DNA from: Sphingobium chungbukense | Lineage (GTDB): Bacteria; Pseudomonadota; Alphaproteobacteria; Sphingomonadales; Sphingomonadaceae | Direction: 5' to 3' | Assembly (NCBI RefSeq): GCF_001005725.1 | Contig: NZ_LBIC01000007.1 | Coordinates: 479,146 to 543,145, forward strand | DNA length: 64,000 bases | In this document: piece by piece, positions 25,821-35,550 of the stretch | Layout of the letters: each line of letters begins with the position of its first letter | Position numbering within the stretch: position 1 is the stretch's first letter | Program-made: the position numbers and the translations under genes | Notes under the pieces: generated by a model | What the model saw: only the letters and a program-made list of their open reading frames with translations | Told to the model about the DNA's origin: nothing | Databases searched by the model: none

Positions 25821-26621
25821 ATGACTGCGATGATCCAAAATCAGGAAAGCATGACGCCCGCCGTCGAAACCAAGATGACCGCGCGCGACGTCAAGGTCTT
25901 CTACGGTGAGAAACAAGCGATCAAGGGCGTGTCGATCGACGTCGACATGGACAATGTGACCGCCTTCATCGGCCCGTCGGGCTGCGGCAAGTCGACCTTC
26001 CTGCGAACGCTGAACCGCATGAACGATACTGTGGCGAGCGCTCGCGTCGAGGGCACGATCACGCTGGACGGCGAGGATATCTACGCCCCCAGCATGGACG
26101 TGGTGCAACTGCGCGCCCGCGTCGGCATGGTGTTCCAGAAGCCCAATCCCTTCCCCAAGTCGATCTACGAGAATATCGCCTATGGCCCGCGCATCCATGG
26201 CCTCGCCCATGGCAAGGCGGACCTCGACGTCATCGTCGAAAAGTCGCTGCGCCGCGCAGGCCTGTGGGACGAGGTGAAGGACCGGCTGCACGACAGCGGC
26301 ACCGCCCTTTCGGGCGGCCAGCAGCAACGCCTGTGCATCGGCCGCGCGATCGCCGTGGAACCGGAAGTGATCCTGATGGACGAGCCCTGCTCGGCGCTGG
26401 ATCCCATCGCGACCGCCAAGATCGAGGAGCTGATCCACGAGCTGCGTGGCCGCTACGCCATCGTGATCGTCACCCACAATATGCAGCAGGCCGCCCGTGT
26501 GTCGCAGCGGACCGCCTTTTTCCATCTGGGCGAGCTGGTCGAATATGGCGTGACATCCGACATCTTCACCAATCCGAAGGCGGAACGGACGAAGGATTAC
26601 ATCACCGGACGCTACGGCTGA
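25821..26621 (+). CDS. pstB: Phosphate ABC transporter ATPase
   Basis: A 266-residue ABC ATPase that powers phosphate import. Walker [10 protein letters not shown] is at 51-59, the signature LSGGQQQR and Walker [14 protein letters not shown] follow, and the switch histidine is in [21 protein letters not shown] near the N-terminus and the C-terminal [10 protein letters not shown] are typical of PstB. ATG 25821 is taken as the start; GTG 25809 overlaps the pstA stop and ATG 25830 is also possible. It is followed by phoU after 22 bases. Confidence 0.94.
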   Translation: MTAMIQNQESMTPAVETKMTARDVKVFYGEKQAIKGVSIDVDMDNVTAFIGPSGCGKSTFLRTLNRMNDTVASARVEGTITLDGEDIYAPSMDVVQLRARVGMVFQKPNPFPKSIYENIAYGPRIHGLAHGKADLDVIVEKSLRRAGLWDEVKDRLHDSGTALSGGQQQRLCIGRAIAVEPEVILMDEPCSALDPIATAKIEELIHELRGRYAIVIVTHNMQQAARVSQRTAFFHLGELVEYGVTSDIFTNPKAERTKDYITGRYG

Positions 26622-26643
26622 TCCGGGGCAAGAGAGACAAGAC

Positions 26644-27336
26644 ATGGCAGAACATACGATCAAGGCGTTCGACCAGGAAATGGACAAGCTGCGCGGGCTG
26701 ATCGCCGAAATGGGCGGTCGCGCGGAATCGGCGATCGAAAAGGCGATGCTGGCGCTGCAACGCCATGACAAGGTGATGGCGGCGGACGTCGTGGCCGAGG
26801 ACAAGCGCATCGACGCGATCGAGGCGGAGGTCGAGAAGCTCGCGATCGAGATCATCGCGCTTCGCGCCCCGATGGCCAACGATCTGCGCGACGTGATCGC
26901 CGCGCTCAAGATCGTCGGCGTGGTGGAGCGGATCGGGGATTATGCGAAGAACATCGCCAAGCGCGTGCCGCTGATCGCCGCCAACCAACGCACGCAGGAG
27001 CCGATCGCGCTTCTTCCTTCGATGGGCCAGGTCGCGGGCGAGATGGTGCAGGATGCGCTGAACGCCTTTGCCGCGCGCGATGCGGATCTGGCCGTCGCAG
27101 TGATCGAGCGCGATACGGTGGTGGACGATTTCTACAACAGCGTCTTCCGCACGCTGGTCACCTTCATGGTCGAAAATCCCAAGACGATCAGCGAATGCGC
27201 GCACCTGCTGTTCATCGCCAAGAATATCGAGCGCATCGGCGACCATGCCACCAACGTGGCGGAGATGGTCTATTACGCGGCCACGGGCCAGACCCTGCCT
27301 GACCGCGAACGCGGCGGCGCACAAGCGGAGGACTGA
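26644..27336 (+). CDS. phoU: Phosphate signalling protein PhoU
   Basis: A 230-residue all-helical PhoU with its two repeated three-helix units. Metal-binding acidic motifs of the type E-x-x-x-D appear in VVAEDKRIDAIEAEVEK and in VIERDTVVDDF. PhoU links Pst transport to PhoR, keeping it off when phosphate is plentiful. It lies between pstB and phoB, with a two-base gap to phoB, as in other alphaproteobacteria. Confidence 0.94.
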   Translation: MAEHTIKAFDQEMDKLRGLIAEMGGRAESAIEKAMLALQRHDKVMAADVVAEDKRIDAIEAEVEKLAIEIIALRAPMANDLRDVIAALKIVGVVERIGDYAKNIAKRVPLIAANQRTQEPIALLPSMGQVAGEMVQDALNAFAARDADLAVAVIERDTVVDDFYNSVFRTLVTFMVENPKTISECAHLLFIAKNIERIGDHATNVAEMVYYAATGQTLPDRERGGAQAED

Positions 27337-27338
27337 GC

Positions 27339-28040
27339 ATGGCGCGGGCCAAGATGCTTCTGGTCGAGGATGACGCGGCGCTGGCCGAATTGCTCATCTG
27401 GCATTTCAAGCGCGAGGATTTCGAAGTTTCACACACCGTCGATGGTGAAGAGGCATTGCTGCTGGCACAGGAGAATGTGCCGGACATCGTGCTGCTCGAC
27501 TGGATGGTGGAGAGCCTTTCCGGCATCGAGGTGTGTCGCCGCCTGCGCCGCATGAACGGCACGGCGAACGTGCCGATCATCATGCTGACCGCGCGAGGCG
27601 AGGAAGAGGACCGCGTGCGCGGTCTGGAGACCGGCGCCGACGATTATGTGACCAAGCCCTTCTCCCCCCGCGAACTGGTGGCGCGCGTCGGCGCGGTGCT
27701 GCGGCGCGTGCGGCCGGCGCTGGCGGGGGAAACGCTGACCTTCTCGGATGTCGAGATGGACACGGTCGGCCACAAGGTTCGCCGGGGCGGTCAGGTGATC
27801 CCGCTCGGGCCGACGGAATTCCGGTTGCTCAAGCATTTCCTGGAGCATCCCGGTTGGGTCTTCTCACGCGAGCGATTGCTGGACAGCGTGTGGGGGCAGG
27901 ACAGCGATATCGAACTGCGCACTGTCGACGTGCATATCCGCCGGCTGCGCAAGGCGATCAATGCGGACGGGCGCTATCACGACATCATCCGCACGGTACG
28001 TTCGGCGGGCTATGCGCTGGATACCGACGGGGTAGCATAA
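27339..28040 (+). CDS. phoB: Phosphate regulon response regulator PhoB
   Basis: A 233-residue OmpR-type response regulator. The receiver domain has the acidic pair Asp11-Asp12, the phosphorylated Asp54 (VLLDWM) and the conserved Lys in TKPFSP. The C-terminal winged helix includes GPTEFRLLKHFLEH and RTVDVHIRRLRKAI, close to E. coli PhoB. It is the last gene of the phosphate operon and should bind the repeats at 21998-22030. Confidence 0.95.
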   Translation: MARAKMLLVEDDAALAELLIWHFKREDFEVSHTVDGEEALLLAQENVPDIVLLDWMVESLSGIEVCRRLRRMNGTANVPIIMLTARGEEEDRVRGLETGADDYVTKPFSPRELVARVGAVLRRVRPALAGETLTFSDVEMDTVGHKVRRGGQVIPLGPTEFRLLKHFLEHPGWVFSRERLLDSVWGQDSDIELRTVDVHIRRLRKAINADGRYHDIIRTVRSAGYALDTDGVA

Positions 28041-28169
28041 GATTTCTGCCGACGGCCGGCTCTGGGGCGGAGACCGATCTGCTCCTGACCGTCACCCCCA
28101 CATGATCCGGGACCGCTGCCTTTTCAGATTACAAGCCCGCGAAACCCGTGATCCCATCCAGACCAACAA

Positions 28170-28193
28170 AAAGGGCGCCGGAAGGCGCCCTTT
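28170..28193 (-). terminator. Terminator after rpmE
   Basis: AAAGGGCGCC (28170-28179) and GGCGCCCTTT (28184-28193) form a perfect ten-base stem with a GGAA loop. Read leftward the stem is followed by TTTTTGTT, so it terminates rpmE. It may also stop readthrough from phoB, though less efficiently. Confidence 0.82.
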
Positions 28194-28217
28194 CCATATC
28201 GTCCCAGAGGGAAGCGA

Positions 28218-28442
28218 TTACTTCTTCAGCGTCAGGCCGCCGAAACGCTTGTTGAAGCGTGCCACCTGGCCGCCCTGCTCAAGCTGGCGGGTGCCGCCCG
28301 TCCAGGCCGGGTGCGACTTGGGGTCGATGTCGAGCGCCAGCGTATCGCCTTCCTTGCCCCAGGTCGAACGGGTGCGGAAGGTGGTGCCGTCGGTCATCTG
28401 GACGGTGATGAAGTGGTAATCGGGATGCGTATCGGCCTTCAT
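28218..28442 (-). CDS. rpmE: 50S ribosomal protein L31
   Basis: A 74-residue L31. It begins [10 protein letters not shown] and contains [23 protein letters not shown] and FNKRFGGL, typical of alphaproteobacteria. There are no cysteines, so it lacks the zinc ribbon found in E. coli L31 and should be independent of zinc supply. The ATG at 28442 is the family start; the frame continues upstream without similarity. It is followed by a strong terminator. Confidence 0.95.
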   Translation of the reverse strand: MKADTHPDYHFITVQMTDGTTFRTRSTWGKEGDTLALDIDPKSHPAWTGGTRQLEQGGQVARFNKRFGGLTLKK

Positions 28443-28566
28443 GGGTGTGCTCCGTCTAGGGGCCGGTTTCCGACCGGCCATGGATGCGAAAAACAAGCGA
28501 AGGCGCGCGGTTACATGGGTTCTCGCGCAAAAGCAAGGGGAGAAGCCAGCCCCTCCCCTCTGATCC

Positions 28567-29048
28567 TCAATCCTTCGGCGGATCGGCGATCATCGCGACG
28601 AAATTGGCCTCTGCATGGACCTTTCCGTCGATCGTCGCCTTGCCGCTGAACTTGCAGACGGCGCCGCGCATCTGCACGACCTCCACATGCAGGTCGAGCA
28701 GGCAGCCCGGCTCGACCGGGTTGCGGAACTTCACCGCGTCGATGCTCATGAAATAGACGAGCTTGCCCGACCCGCGAGGTTCAGCGACTGGACGGTGAGT
28801 ACGCCCGCAGCCTGCGCCATCGCCTCCACGATCAGCACGCCCGGCATGATCGGACGGCCGGGGAAATGGCCCTGGAAGAAAGGCTCGTTGATCGACACCG
28901 CCTTGATCGCGTGGATCGATGTGTTGGGCACGATCGAAACCACGCGGTCGACCAGCAGCATCGGGTAACGGTGCGGCAGCGACGCCATGACCCCGCGAAT
29001 ATCGAAGGGGCCGATGACGTCGGCAACCGTAACAACCTGATCCGTCAT
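28567..29048 (-). pseudogene. fabZ: 3-hydroxyacyl-ACP dehydratase FabZ, interrupted by a one-base frameshift
   Basis: The 5' part (29048 to about 28772) reads [14 protein letters not shown] through QSLNLAG, with the hot-dog-fold active site His in [13 protein letters not shown] and the Glu in [12 protein letters not shown]. It then runs into RASSSIS and stops at 28746. In another frame the remainder continues: [20 protein letters not shown] to the stop at 28567. Adding one base near 28769-28772 would restore [11 protein letters not shown] and a protein of about 160 residues, the usual length. FabZ is essential for fatty acid synthesis, so a sequencing error is more likely than true loss. It follows skp by seven bases. 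Confidence 0.85.
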
Positions 29049-29055
29049 CGAGCGA

Positions 29056-29712
29056 TCAGCGCGACGTCGGCTGCTGCGACGGGTTGGCGGGCGCGGCGGC
29101 CGGGGCAGCGGCCTGACCCTGACGGCCCGGCTGCCAGCCGGCCGGCGGCGTGATGCCGACGCTGGGCACCAGTGCGTTGAGCTGGGTCACGACCGACTGG
29201 GTGATGTCGACGGTCGGCTGGTAGGAGACGGTCGCGTCGGGCGACAGGATCAGGTCGACCTTCGCCTGGGTCATGGCAGCCTTGAGCGCGTCGGACAGCT
29301 TGGCCGAAATCTGTTCCTCGACATAGGCGTTGGCGAGCGCGATCGGCTGGCCCAGGCGCTGCAATTCGGCCTGACCGTCCTGACCGGCCTTCTGATAGGC
29401 TTCATACTGGGTCTGGATCGCCGGGGTCGGCTTGTTGCCGGCCGCCTTCATCGCGGCTTCCAGGGCGGTGCCCTTCGCCTTGAGGTCGGCGTCGATGGCG
29501 TTCTTGCGCGCGGTGAAGCTGTCGATCTGCGCCTTGTAGGTGGTCTGGATCTGGGTGCGCGCGGTCGAATAGGCGGCGCTGGTGGCCACGGCGCGCTGTA
29601 GGTCGACGACGGCGATGCCGGTCTTCGACTGGGCGGCGGCCGGAACGCTGGTCAGCGCCACGGCGGTCATCGGCGCGAGAACGAGCGCGGCAGCCTTGAA
29701 AATCGTCTTCAT
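29056..29712 (-). CDS. skp: OmpH/Skp family periplasmic chaperone
   Basis: A 218-residue exported protein: signal peptide 1-27 (AAAQ end), then a long helical region with alternating charged and Ala/Gln residues, as in the tentacle-like Skp/OmpH chaperones that carry outer-membrane proteins to BamA. Unlike E. coli Skp, it has a C-terminal tail of about 30 residues rich in Pro, Ala and Gln after GITPPAGW. It overlaps the bamA stop by one base (TGATG) and precedes fabZ, the standard order in this group. Confidence 0.9.
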   Translation of the reverse strand: MKTIFKAAALVLAPMTAVALTSVPAAAQSKTGIAVVDLQRAVATSAAYSTARTQIQTTYKAQIDSFTARKNAIDADLKAKGTALEAAMKAAGNKPTPAIQTQYEAYQKAGQDGQAELQRLGQPIALANAYVEEQISAKLSDALKAAMTQAKVDLILSPDATVSYQPTVDITQSVVTQLNALVPSVGITPPAGWQPGRQGQAAAPAAAPANPSQQPTSR

Positions 29713-32369
29713 CAGAATTGAGTCCCTACGTTGAAGGTGATGAGTTTGGTGTCGTCCCCTGGTTCCTTGAGCAGGGCCTTGGCGATGTCGATGCGGAACG
29801 GGCCGAAGGGCGAGTTCCAGTTGACGCCAAAGCCGACGGACACGCGCGGTTTCAGCGTGTCGCCCAGATATTCTTCTTCAAACGGCCCGATGATCAGCGT
29901 GTGCGTGTTCTGCGTCGGGTCTGTGATATTGTCTCCGGGGCAGACACCATCGCTCACCGCGGGCGTACGCTGGCCGGTCGAGATATTGGAACATACGCCC
30001 GGCGAATGGCCGGTCACCTTGGGGTTGCGCAGACCGGCAACGGCGCCAGCATCGAGGAAGACCGACGGACGCAGGCCCATTTCCCGGGCGCCCGAACCCA
30101 GCGGAATCTCCACTTCGGCGCGCGCCATATAATAGATGCGGCCACCCAGCGCGTCGTCGGAGACATTGCTGTTGCCCGACTGGCGGACATAAGTGCCGTT
30201 CGAATCCTTGGTCAGATACCAACGCTTCACGCGCGGGCCGACGCCGCGGATGTCGAAACCGCGAATCTGCGGTTCGCCCAGGAAGAAGCGATCGGTCAGG
30301 CGGATCGGATCGACCAGCTCGCCCGACGCATCCCGGCGATCCCCCTCCAGGCTGTGGATATAGCCGCCTTCGGCCGAAAGCGAGAAGATGAAGCCCTTGC
30401 CCAACGGCCAATATTTGGCCCCGTTGAGCCGCGTGCGCACATATTTGACGCTGCCGCCCAGGCCCGCAAAATCCTGGCTGAGAACGATGTTCTGCCCACG
30501 CGTCGGACGGATGCGGTTGTCGCGCGTATCATAGATCAGCGAATAGCCGAGCGACGAGGTCGTCCGCTTGCCGATCGCATCGCAAAGATAACGGCCGGCC
30601 AGCAACGGATCGCATTGGAGCCCTAGCGGGCCCGCGCCGTCCGGATCGGAATAATAGGTATTCTTGTCGAGCGTCACATCGTCCAGGTTCAGCGTATAGC
30701 GCAACGCCAGCGACATATATTCGGTGATCGGCACGCCCGCGCGGAGCTGGAACCCGGTGGTCGTCTGCTTATAGGTCGTGTCGCGGTCGTTATTGTTCAG
30801 ATAACGGAAGCTGTTGAGGTCACGCCGATAGATGTCGCCGCCCAGCGCGATATTCTTGTCCATGAAATAGGGTTCGGTGAAACCCACTTCCACCGACTTG
30901 CTGTATGCCGAATAATTGACGCTGGTGCGCAGTTCCTGCCCCTTGCCGCGGAAGTTGCGCTGGGTGATCGACGCCGAGACGATGAAGCGTTCCAGCGAGG
31001 AGAAGCCGGCCGACAGCGACAGTTCGCCGGTCGATTTTTCCTGCACATTGGTTTCCAGCACGATCCGGTCGGGCGCGGAGCCCGGCTTCTGCTCGACGTC
31101 CAGCTTTTCCTGGAAGAAGCCGAGCGAATTGATGCGGTCCTTCGAACGTTTCACCAGGAAGCTGTTGAAGGCGTCGCCTTCCGCCAGACGGAATTCGCGG
31201 CGCACGACCTTGTCCTGCGTCAGCGTGTTGCCGTTGATGTCGACCCGCTCGACATAGACGCGCGGCGCGTTGGCGATGCGGAAATCGATCCCCATCGTCA
31301 GCGTGTCCTTGTCGCGGTTGAAGTCCGGCTGGACGTCCGCGAAGGCATAGCCGAACAGGCCTGCGGTCTCGCTCAGCGTGTCGACCGTGTCCTCGACCTG
31401 CTTGGCATTGTACCACTGCCCCTTCTTCATCGGCAGCATCTTGGTCAGCGAATCGCCCGACAGGTCGCGAATGTCGGATTCGACCTTCACATCGCCGAAT
31501 TTGTAGCGCTGCCCTTCCTCGACCACATAGGTGATGATGAAGTCCTGCTTGTCCGGCGTCAGTTCGGCCACGGCCGAGATCACGCGGAAATCGGCATAGC
31601 CGTTGGTCAGGTAGAATTGGCGCAGCTTCTGCTGGTCATAGGCCAGGCGGTCGGGATCGTAGCTGGTGCCCGAGGAAAAGATGCGGAACCAGCGCGACTG
31701 TTTCGTCACCATCTGGCCGCGCAGTTCGCCGTCCTTGAACTTCTCGTTGCCGATGATGTTGATCTGGCGGACCTTGGACTTGGGGCCCTCGCTGATCTCG
31801 AAGACGATGTCGACGCGGTTCTGGTCGAGCTGCACCATCTTCGGTTCGACCGTCGCGGCGAAGCGGCCCTGGCGGCGATACAGTTCGATGATGCGGGCGA
31901 CGTCGGCGCGCACTTTCGAGCGGGTATAGATCTGGCGCGGAGCCAGTTTTATTTCAGGACGTATCTTGTCTTCCTTGAGGCGCTTATTACCTTCAAGGAC
32001 GATGCGGTTGATGACCGGGTTTTCCTTCACCTCGACGGTCAGCGCGCCATTGTCGTTGCGGATCTGGACGTCGGCGAACAGCTCCGTCTCGTAAAGGTCG
32101 CGCAACGCCTGGTCGAGCGATTCCTGGGTGAAGGTCTGGCCGACGCGCAGCTTGGTGTAGGACAGCACCGTGTCCGGCTCCAGACGCTGGATGCCGGTCA
32201 CGGCGATATTGCGGATCGTTCCGGCCGTGGGCGTCGTCGCAGGGACGGGCGCAGGGGCAGGAGCCGGCGGGGCGTTTTGCGCCACAGCCGGAACCGCAGA
32301 CATGCCCGCGATCATCGTGGTCGCCAACAGGGCCACGACGACCGGGCGGTGCCTGTTGCTGCTCTTCAT
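29712..32369 (-). CDS. bamA: Outer membrane protein assembly factor BamA
   Basis: An 885-residue Omp85 protein. A signal peptide (about 1-31) is followed by a Pro/Ala linker, five POTRA domains (about 45-430) and a 16-strand barrel ending in FNVGTQF with a C-terminal Phe. The barrel contains QIRGFDIRGVGPR, the conserved loop-6 RGF motif. It inserts beta-barrel proteins in the outer membrane. ATG 32369 is preferred since it starts the signal peptide; GTG starts slightly upstream are possible. It lies between rseP and skp. Confidence 0.94.
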   Translation of the reverse strand: MKSSNRHRPVVVALLATTMIAGMSAVPAVAQNAPPAPAPAPVPATTPTAGTIRNIAVTGIQRLEPDTVLSYTKLRVGQTFTQESLDQALRDLYETELFADVQIRNDNGALTVEVKENPVINRIVLEGNKRLKEDKIRPEIKLAPRQIYTRSKVRADVARIIELYRRQGRFAATVEPKMVQLDQNRVDIVFEISEGPKSKVRQINIIGNEKFKDGELRGQMVTKQSRWFRIFSSGTSYDPDRLAYDQQKLRQFYLTNGYADFRVISAVAELTPDKQDFIITYVVEEGQRYKFGDVKVESDIRDLSGDSLTKMLPMKKGQWYNAKQVEDTVDTLSETAGLFGYAFADVQPDFNRDKDTLTMGIDFRIANAPRVYVERVDINGNTLTQDKVVRREFRLAEGDAFNSFLVKRSKDRINSLGFFQEKLDVEQKPGSAPDRIVLETNVQEKSTGELSLSAGFSSLERFIVSASITQRNFRGKGQELRTSVNYSAYSKSVEVGFTEPYFMDKNIALGGDIYRRDLNSFRYLNNNDRDTTYKQTTTGFQLRAGVPITEYMSLALRYTLNLDDVTLDKNTYYSDPDGAGPLGLQCDPLLAGRYLCDAIGKRTTSSLGYSLIYDTRDNRIRPTRGQNIVLSQDFAGLGGSVKYVRTRLNGAKYWPLGKGFIFSLSAEGGYIHSLEGDRRDASGELVDPIRLTDRFFLGEPQIRGFDIRGVGPRVKRWYLTKDSNGTYVRQSGNSNVSDDALGGRIYYMARAEVEIPLGSGAREMGLRPSVFLDAGAVAGLRNPKVTGHSPGVCSNISTGQRTPAVSDGVCPGDNITDPTQNTHTLIIGPFEEEYLGDTLKPRVSVGFGVNWNSPFGPFRIDIAKALLKEPGDDTKLITFNVGTQF

Positions 32370-32481
32370 CGCTGTCACCCGCTCCACCTTCTACCAAAAA
32401 GCAACATGTCGTTCACGCCGGACTCATTCCGTACACATCCGGAAAGACGGCGCCAAATCGCGTCCTCCTGCCCGATACGGC

Positions 32482-33615
32482 TCAGCCGATCAAGCCGGAC
32501 AGACGATCCCAGAGACCGAAAGAGGATAAATCGTTGAATGTTACCAGCACCATCATCGCCAGCAGGACCGCCAGACCCGAGCGATAAGCCCATTCCTGCA
32601 CCTGCGGGCTGACGGGCCGCCGCTGTATCGCCTCCACCCCGTAGAACAGCAGATGGCCGCCATCCAGCATGGGGATTGGCAAGAGATTGATGAATCCCAG
32701 ATTAATCGAGATGAGGGCCATGAAGAAGACGAAGCTCTCCACCCCCAGCGTGGCCGCCTGACCCGAAACCTCCGCGATCTTGAGCGGCCCGCCCAATTCC
32801 TTGACCGACCGGCCGCCGCCGATGATCTGGCCCAGGGTTTCGACCATGGTGCGGATGATCTGACCCGTCCGCTCGATCGCGACGACCGGCGCGCGCAGCA
32901 GGCTCACCGGCTCGATCACCGGTTCGCCGGGCGCGATGCCAAGGCGGCCGATGCGGAACTTGTTGCCGAAGCCGTCATCCTCCTCGATCGCGCCGACCTT
33001 GCCCTGCTTTTCGAACAGCTTGCCCTTGCGGTCGATCATGATGGTGACAGGCTCGCCAGGGCGGATTTGCGCGAACAGGCGAATATCGTCGAAGGTCGCC
33101 ATTTCCCGCCCGTTGAGCGAGACGATGCGATCGCCCGCGACGATGCCCGCCGCGGCAGCCGCGCTGCCTGCCTGCACCTGTCCCGCCACGGCGGGCGTGC
33201 GGCTCTCGCCATGGACGAAGGCGAAGGTCGCCAGGATCAGGATGGCGAAGAGGAAATTGATCGCCGGTCCCGCCGCGACGATCGCCGCCCGCTGCCACAA
33301 CGGCTTGGCGGGGAAGCTCTGCGCCCGCTCGGCCGCCGGCATTTCCAGCCAGCGCGGATCGGTCTGGCTGGCGGCGTTCATGTCGCCCTTGAACCGCACA
33401 TAGCCACCCAGCGGCAGCGCGCCCAAACGCCAGCGGGTGCCCCGCCTATCCACCCAGGCTGCGATTTCGGGGCCGAAGCCGATGGAAAAGGCCTCGGCCT
33501 TCACCCCGCACCAGCGGCCCACCAGATAGTGGCCCAGCTCATGCACGAAGACGAGCGGTCCGATGACTGCCACGAAAGCGAGTACAGTCAGCAGGAAACC
33601 GGGATTCTGGATCAA
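32482..33615 (-). CDS. rseP: Site-2 protease RseP (M50 family)
   Basis: A 377-residue intramembrane zinc protease. HELGH at 25-29 in the first membrane helix and PIPMLDGGH in the last part supply zinc ligands. A PDZ domain lies between (about 120-200, with VAGDRIVSLNGREM), so there is one PDZ rather than the two of E. coli RseP. It cleaves anti-sigma factors and leftover signal peptides. The start overlaps the dxr stop as ATGA. A 112-base gap to the bamA start holds nothing that I recognise. Confidence 0.93.
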   Translation of the reverse strand: MIQNPGFLLTVLAFVAVIGPLVFVHELGHYLVGRWCGVKAEAFSIGFGPEIAAWVDRRGTRWRLGALPLGGYVRFKGDMNAASQTDPRWLEMPAAERAQSFPAKPLWQRAAIVAAGPAINFLFAILILATFAFVHGESRTPAVAGQVQAGSAAAAAGIVAGDRIVSLNGREMATFDDIRLFAQIRPGEPVTIMIDRKGKLFEKQGKVGAIEEDDGFGNKFRIGRLGIAPGEPVIEPVSLLRAPVVAIERTGQIIRTMVETLGQIIGGGRSVKELGGPLKIAEVSGQAATLGVESFVFFMALISINLGFINLLPIPMLDGGHLLFYGVEAIQRRPVSPQVQEWAYRSGLAVLLAMMVLVTFNDLSSFGLWDRLSGLIG

Positions 33616-34769
33616 GCGGTCAATCTTTCCATCACTTGTGCGGCCATATTACGCGCCTGCGCGTCCGCTTCCAGCACATCGTCGATCTGGCGGGGCACAG
33701 GCGCGCTATAGCTGTTCAGGACATCCTCCACAATCATGGCGATATCAAGGAAGCCGATGGCGCCTTTAAGGAAGGCCGCGACCGCGACCTCATTGGCGGC
33801 GTTCAATATGGCGGGGGCCGCGCCGCCCGCCTGCGCCGCCTGCCGCGTCAGGCGCAGCGCCGGGAAGCGCTCCTCATCAGGCGCCTCGAAATCCAGACGG
33901 CCGATCCGGGCAAGATCGAGCGGCTGGCAGGGCGTCGCGATCCGCTCCGGCCAAGCGAGCGCGTGGGCGATCGGAATGCGCATGTCGGGCGAACCGAGCT
34001 GTGCCAAGGTGGAACGATCGCGAAATTCTACCATGCTATGGATGACCGACTGGGGATGGACGAGGATCTCGATCCGGTCGAGCCCGACCGGGAAGAGATG
34101 CGCCGCCTCGATCAGTTCCAGCCCCTTGTTCATCATCGTCGCGCTGTCGACGCTGATCTTCGCGCCCATCGACCAGTTGGGATGGGCGACCGCCTGCGCC
34201 GGGGTGATGCCACGCATCTCCTCCCGGCTGCGGGTGCGGAAAGGGCCGCCGCTGGCCGTCAGGGTGATCCTTGCCACATCGTCCAGACGGCTGCCCGCCA
34301 GGCACTGGAATATCGCATTATGCTCGCTGTCGACGGGCAGCAGCGTGGCGCCGGACGCGGCAACCGCGTCCATCATCAGCGCGCCCGCCGACACCAGCGA
34401 TTCCTTGTTGGCAAGGGCAATGGTGCCGCCTGCCTTCAGCGCCGCCATGGTCGGGCGCAATCCCGCGCAACCGACGATCGCGGCCATGCTCCATTCCGCC
34501 CCGGCCTGCGCGGCATCGACCAGAGCGTCCTCGCCCGCCGCCGCCTCCACGCCGGAACCGCGCAGCGCGTCCTTCAAAGCCCGATAATGCGCTTCCTGAC
34601 CGATGACGGCGATCTTCGCATTGCTTTGGCGCGCAGCGGCGGCGAGACCCGCCACATCGCTATGCGCGGTGAGCGCGACGACCCGATAGGCGTCGGGTTC
34701 GCGCTGGATCAGGTCCAGCGTCGACATGCCGACCGACCCGGTCGCACCAAAGATCGAAACCGTCTTCAT
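33612..34769 (-). CDS. dxr: 1-deoxy-D-xylulose 5-phosphate reductoisomerase
   Basis: A 385-residue enzyme of the non-mevalonate isoprenoid pathway, making 2-C-methyl-D-erythritol 4-phosphate with NADPH. The nucleotide motif GATGSVGMS is at the N-terminus; NKESLV, SEHNAIFQCL and GAKISVDSATMMNKGLE carry the metal and substrate ligands. It feeds isoprenoid units to UppS, encoded two genes upstream. It overlaps cdsA and rseP by four bases each. Confidence 0.95.
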   Translation of the reverse strand: MKTVSIFGATGSVGMSTLDLIQREPDAYRVVALTAHSDVAGLAAAARQSNAKIAVIGQEAHYRALKDALRGSGVEAAAGEDALVDAAQAGAEWSMAAIVGCAGLRPTMAALKAGGTIALANKESLVSAGALMMDAVAASGATLLPVDSEHNAIFQCLAGSRLDDVARITLTASGGPFRTRSREEMRGITPAQAVAHPNWSMGAKISVDSATMMNKGLELIEAAHLFPVGLDRIEILVHPQSVIHSMVEFRDRSTLAQLGSPDMRIPIAHALAWPERIATPCQPLDLARIGRLDFEAPDEERFPALRLTRQAAQAGGAAPAILNAANEVAVAAFLKGAIGFLDIAMIVEDVLNSYSAPVPRQIDDVLEADAQARNMAAQVMERLTA

Positions 34770-35545
34770 GAGGACAACACCAGAAAGATATAGTAGATCG
34801 CCGCCAAGGGCGCTGCGGCGACCACGCCGTCCAGCCGGTCCATCACACCGCCATGTCCAGGGAGCAGCGTCCCGCTGTCCTTGACCCCGGCCCGGCGCTT
34901 CATCCAGCTTTCGAGCAGGTCGCCAAGCTGCGCGGCCACCGCGAGCAGACCACTAGCCGCCGCAAGCTGGACCGGCAATCCGACGAAATGATGGAGCAGG
35001 AACCCCACCGACAGCGCCGCCAATATGCCCCCGCCCAGGCCCGACCAGGTCTTGGACGGGCTGACATGCGGCGCCAGCTTTGGCCCGCCGATGGAGCGAC
35101 CGGCAAAATAAGCGCCGATATCCGTCGCCCATACCAGTGCGAGCGCCCAGAAGGCCAGCAGCAGACCCCGAAGATCGGGCGCCTGTTCGCGCAGGAACAG
35201 CAGCGCCATCACCGGCACGACGATATAGGGCACGCCCAGCGCCAGCTTCACCGACCGTCCGACCAGCGCGACGAAGAAGAAGGCGGCCGTCATCAGTCCG
35301 AAGGCCAGCCACGACACCCCGGCCGCGACCGGACACAGGATCGCCAACGGCACCGATATGGCGAACATCGCCAGTTTACGGTTCTCCGGCGTCGCCCCGG
35401 TCAAATCGCCCCATTCACCCTGCATCAGCACGCCAGCGACGACCAACAGCAGCCAGAACAGGAATCCGCCGGCAAACAACGCGCCCAGCGCCACCGATAT
35501 GAGGATGGCGCCAACCACTGCGCGGGTGCGAAGCTCACTCGACAT
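34766..35545 (-). CDS. cdsA: Phosphatidate cytidylyltransferase
   Basis: A 259-residue integral membrane enzyme with about seven hydrophobic segments that makes CDP-diacylglycerol from phosphatidic acid and CTP. The family signature is seen near the C-terminus as SPSKTWSGLGGG, then GDLLESWMKRRAGVKDSG and GHGGVMDRLDG. The start at 35545 lies five bases after the uppS stop; a longer frame reads into uppS and is rejected. Its product is the substrate of pssA (40099). Confidence 0.94.
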   Translation of the reverse strand: MSSELRTRAVVGAILISVALGALFAGGFLFWLLLVVAGVLMQGEWGDLTGATPENRKLAMFAISVPLAILCPVAAGVSWLAFGLMTAAFFFVALVGRSVKLALGVPYIVVPVMALLFLREQAPDLRGLLLAFWALALVWATDIGAYFAGRSIGGPKLAPHVSPSKTWSGLGGGILAALSVGFLLHHFVGLPVQLAAASGLLAVAAQLGDLLESWMKRRAGVKDSGTLLPGHGGVMDRLDGVVAAAPLAAIYYIFLVLSS

Positions 35546-35550
35546 GCGCG

